Shown one piece after another: positions 63,816 to 64,000 of a DNA stretch of 64,000 nt. The stretch comes from Propionispora sp. 2/2-37 (GTDB lineage: Bacteria > Bacillota > Negativicutes > Propionisporales > Propionisporaceae), in assembly GCF_001298735.1 (NCBI RefSeq), contig NZ_CYSP01000008.1, positions 62,001 to 126,000 of the forward strand, given 5' to 3'. Under the pieces are notes generated by a model. It searched no databases, had not been told where the DNA came from, and saw only the letters and a list, made by a program, of their open reading frames with translations. The position numbers and the translations under genes were made by a program. Numbering within the stretch: the first letter of the stretch is position 1; each line of letters opens with the position of its first letter.

Positions 63816-64000
63816 CTAAGGATTCACAAGATCGGCCGGAATTTCACCTTTCAACATGGTAATCACATTGCCCACCGCCCGAGTCTTGAGTTCTGTATAC
63901 GAATCAATTGAAATATAGGAAATATGTGGTGTAACCAGAATGTTGGCGCAGCGGAAGATAGCTTCATCGCCGGCAGGCGGCTCGTGGGCAATTACATCTA
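63816..64000 (-). CDS. D-isomer-specific 2-hydroxyacid dehydrogenase, C-terminal part (partial)
   Basis: The last 61 residues of a dehydrogenase whose start is beyond the right edge. The catalytic histidine motif LVTPHISYIS is present, preceded by DVIAHEPPAGDEAIF and followed by the C-terminal helix ending in IPADLVNP. It resembles the enzyme at 55955-56929 (LVTPHISYLS), suggesting a duplicated function in this locus. It is 112 bp upstream of the receptor gene, same strand. Confidence 0.85.
   Translation of the reverse strand, partial: DVIAHEPPAGDEAIFRCANILVTPHISYISIDSYTELKTRAVGNVITMLKGEIPADLVNP

Noticed and set aside
1..64000. CRISPR arrays, IS elements, prophage, tRNA or rRNA genes
   Set aside because: No regularly spaced repeats, transposase or integrase motifs, or cloverleaf sequences were seen; nearly all DNA is accounted for by metabolic and transport genes.

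Overview
The window looks like chromosomal DNA of a spore-forming, diderm Firmicute of the Negativicutes, most likely Sporomusaceae (Sporomusa/Pelosinus/Propionispora type). The strongest clue is an outer-membrane porin with an SLH domain (21951-23258), a hallmark of that class. It sits beside Firmicute-type features: a σ54-dependent LevR-type PTS regulator, AAGGAGG ribosome-binding sites, σA promoters, TPP and Mn2+ riboswitches, many lipoprotein-type solute receptors and a sporulation-kinase-like histidine kinase. The placement is inferred from gene content, not from a search. I see no tRNA, rRNA, CRISPR array, insertion sequence or prophage.

Layout. 1-2071: nitrate/sulfonate/taurine-type ABC importer (minus strand; permease cut by the window edge). 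2447-5382: exported acetolactate decarboxylase and a chemoreceptor (plus). 5563-11473: complete ribose operon rbsR-K-D-A-C-B (minus) behind two identical operators 21 bp apart. 11802-13656: MFS efflux pump and TetR regulator. 13996-15273: LCP cell-wall ligase (plus). 15408-18996: dCache-PAS histidine kinase, GNAT acetyltransferase and Asp/Glu racemase (minus). 19337-21522: two poorly characterised proteins. 21951-23258: SLH porin. 23482-30000: cellobiose-type PTS with 6-phospho-beta-glucosidase, read from a clear σ54 promoter and divergent from its LevR-like activator. 30138-32337: Nudix hydrolase and DUF4127 protein. 32600-35352: acyl-CoA ligase and M29 aminopeptidase (plus). 35422-35989: two small hypothetical genes. 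36072-37667: thiamine salvage (thiamine pyrophosphokinase, TPP riboswitch, ThiT). 37782-43698: nitroreductase, five-gene Liv-type ABC importer and an ATC-hydrolase-family enzyme, apparently one operon, preceded by a MarR gene whose promoter looks leaderless and self-repressed. 44411-46463: HAD phosphatase and PatB C-S lyase. 46648-50275: osmoprotectant ABC importer with two strong promoters. 50485-51331: TerC protein under a yybP-ykoY (Mn2+) riboswitch. 51399-64000: a long same-strand block joining histidine degradation (hutU, hutI, hutD), a TauT-type importer, two 2-hydroxyacid dehydrogenases, indolepyruvate:ferredoxin oxidoreductase (iorAB) and an ADP-forming acyl-CoA synthetase.

How it fits together. 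This is a scavenging fermenter: it imports ribose, beta-glucosides, amino acids, betaine-like solutes and thiamine. The 51-64 kb block could draw energy from histidine or aromatic amino acids by deamination, oxidative decarboxylation to an acyl-CoA and ATP formation. That block is the best candidate for an integrated and little-described system. Further points of interest are a Liv/ATC-hydrolase operon, possible small RNAs near 21.8 and 50.2 kb, and a structured leader near 21.6 kb.
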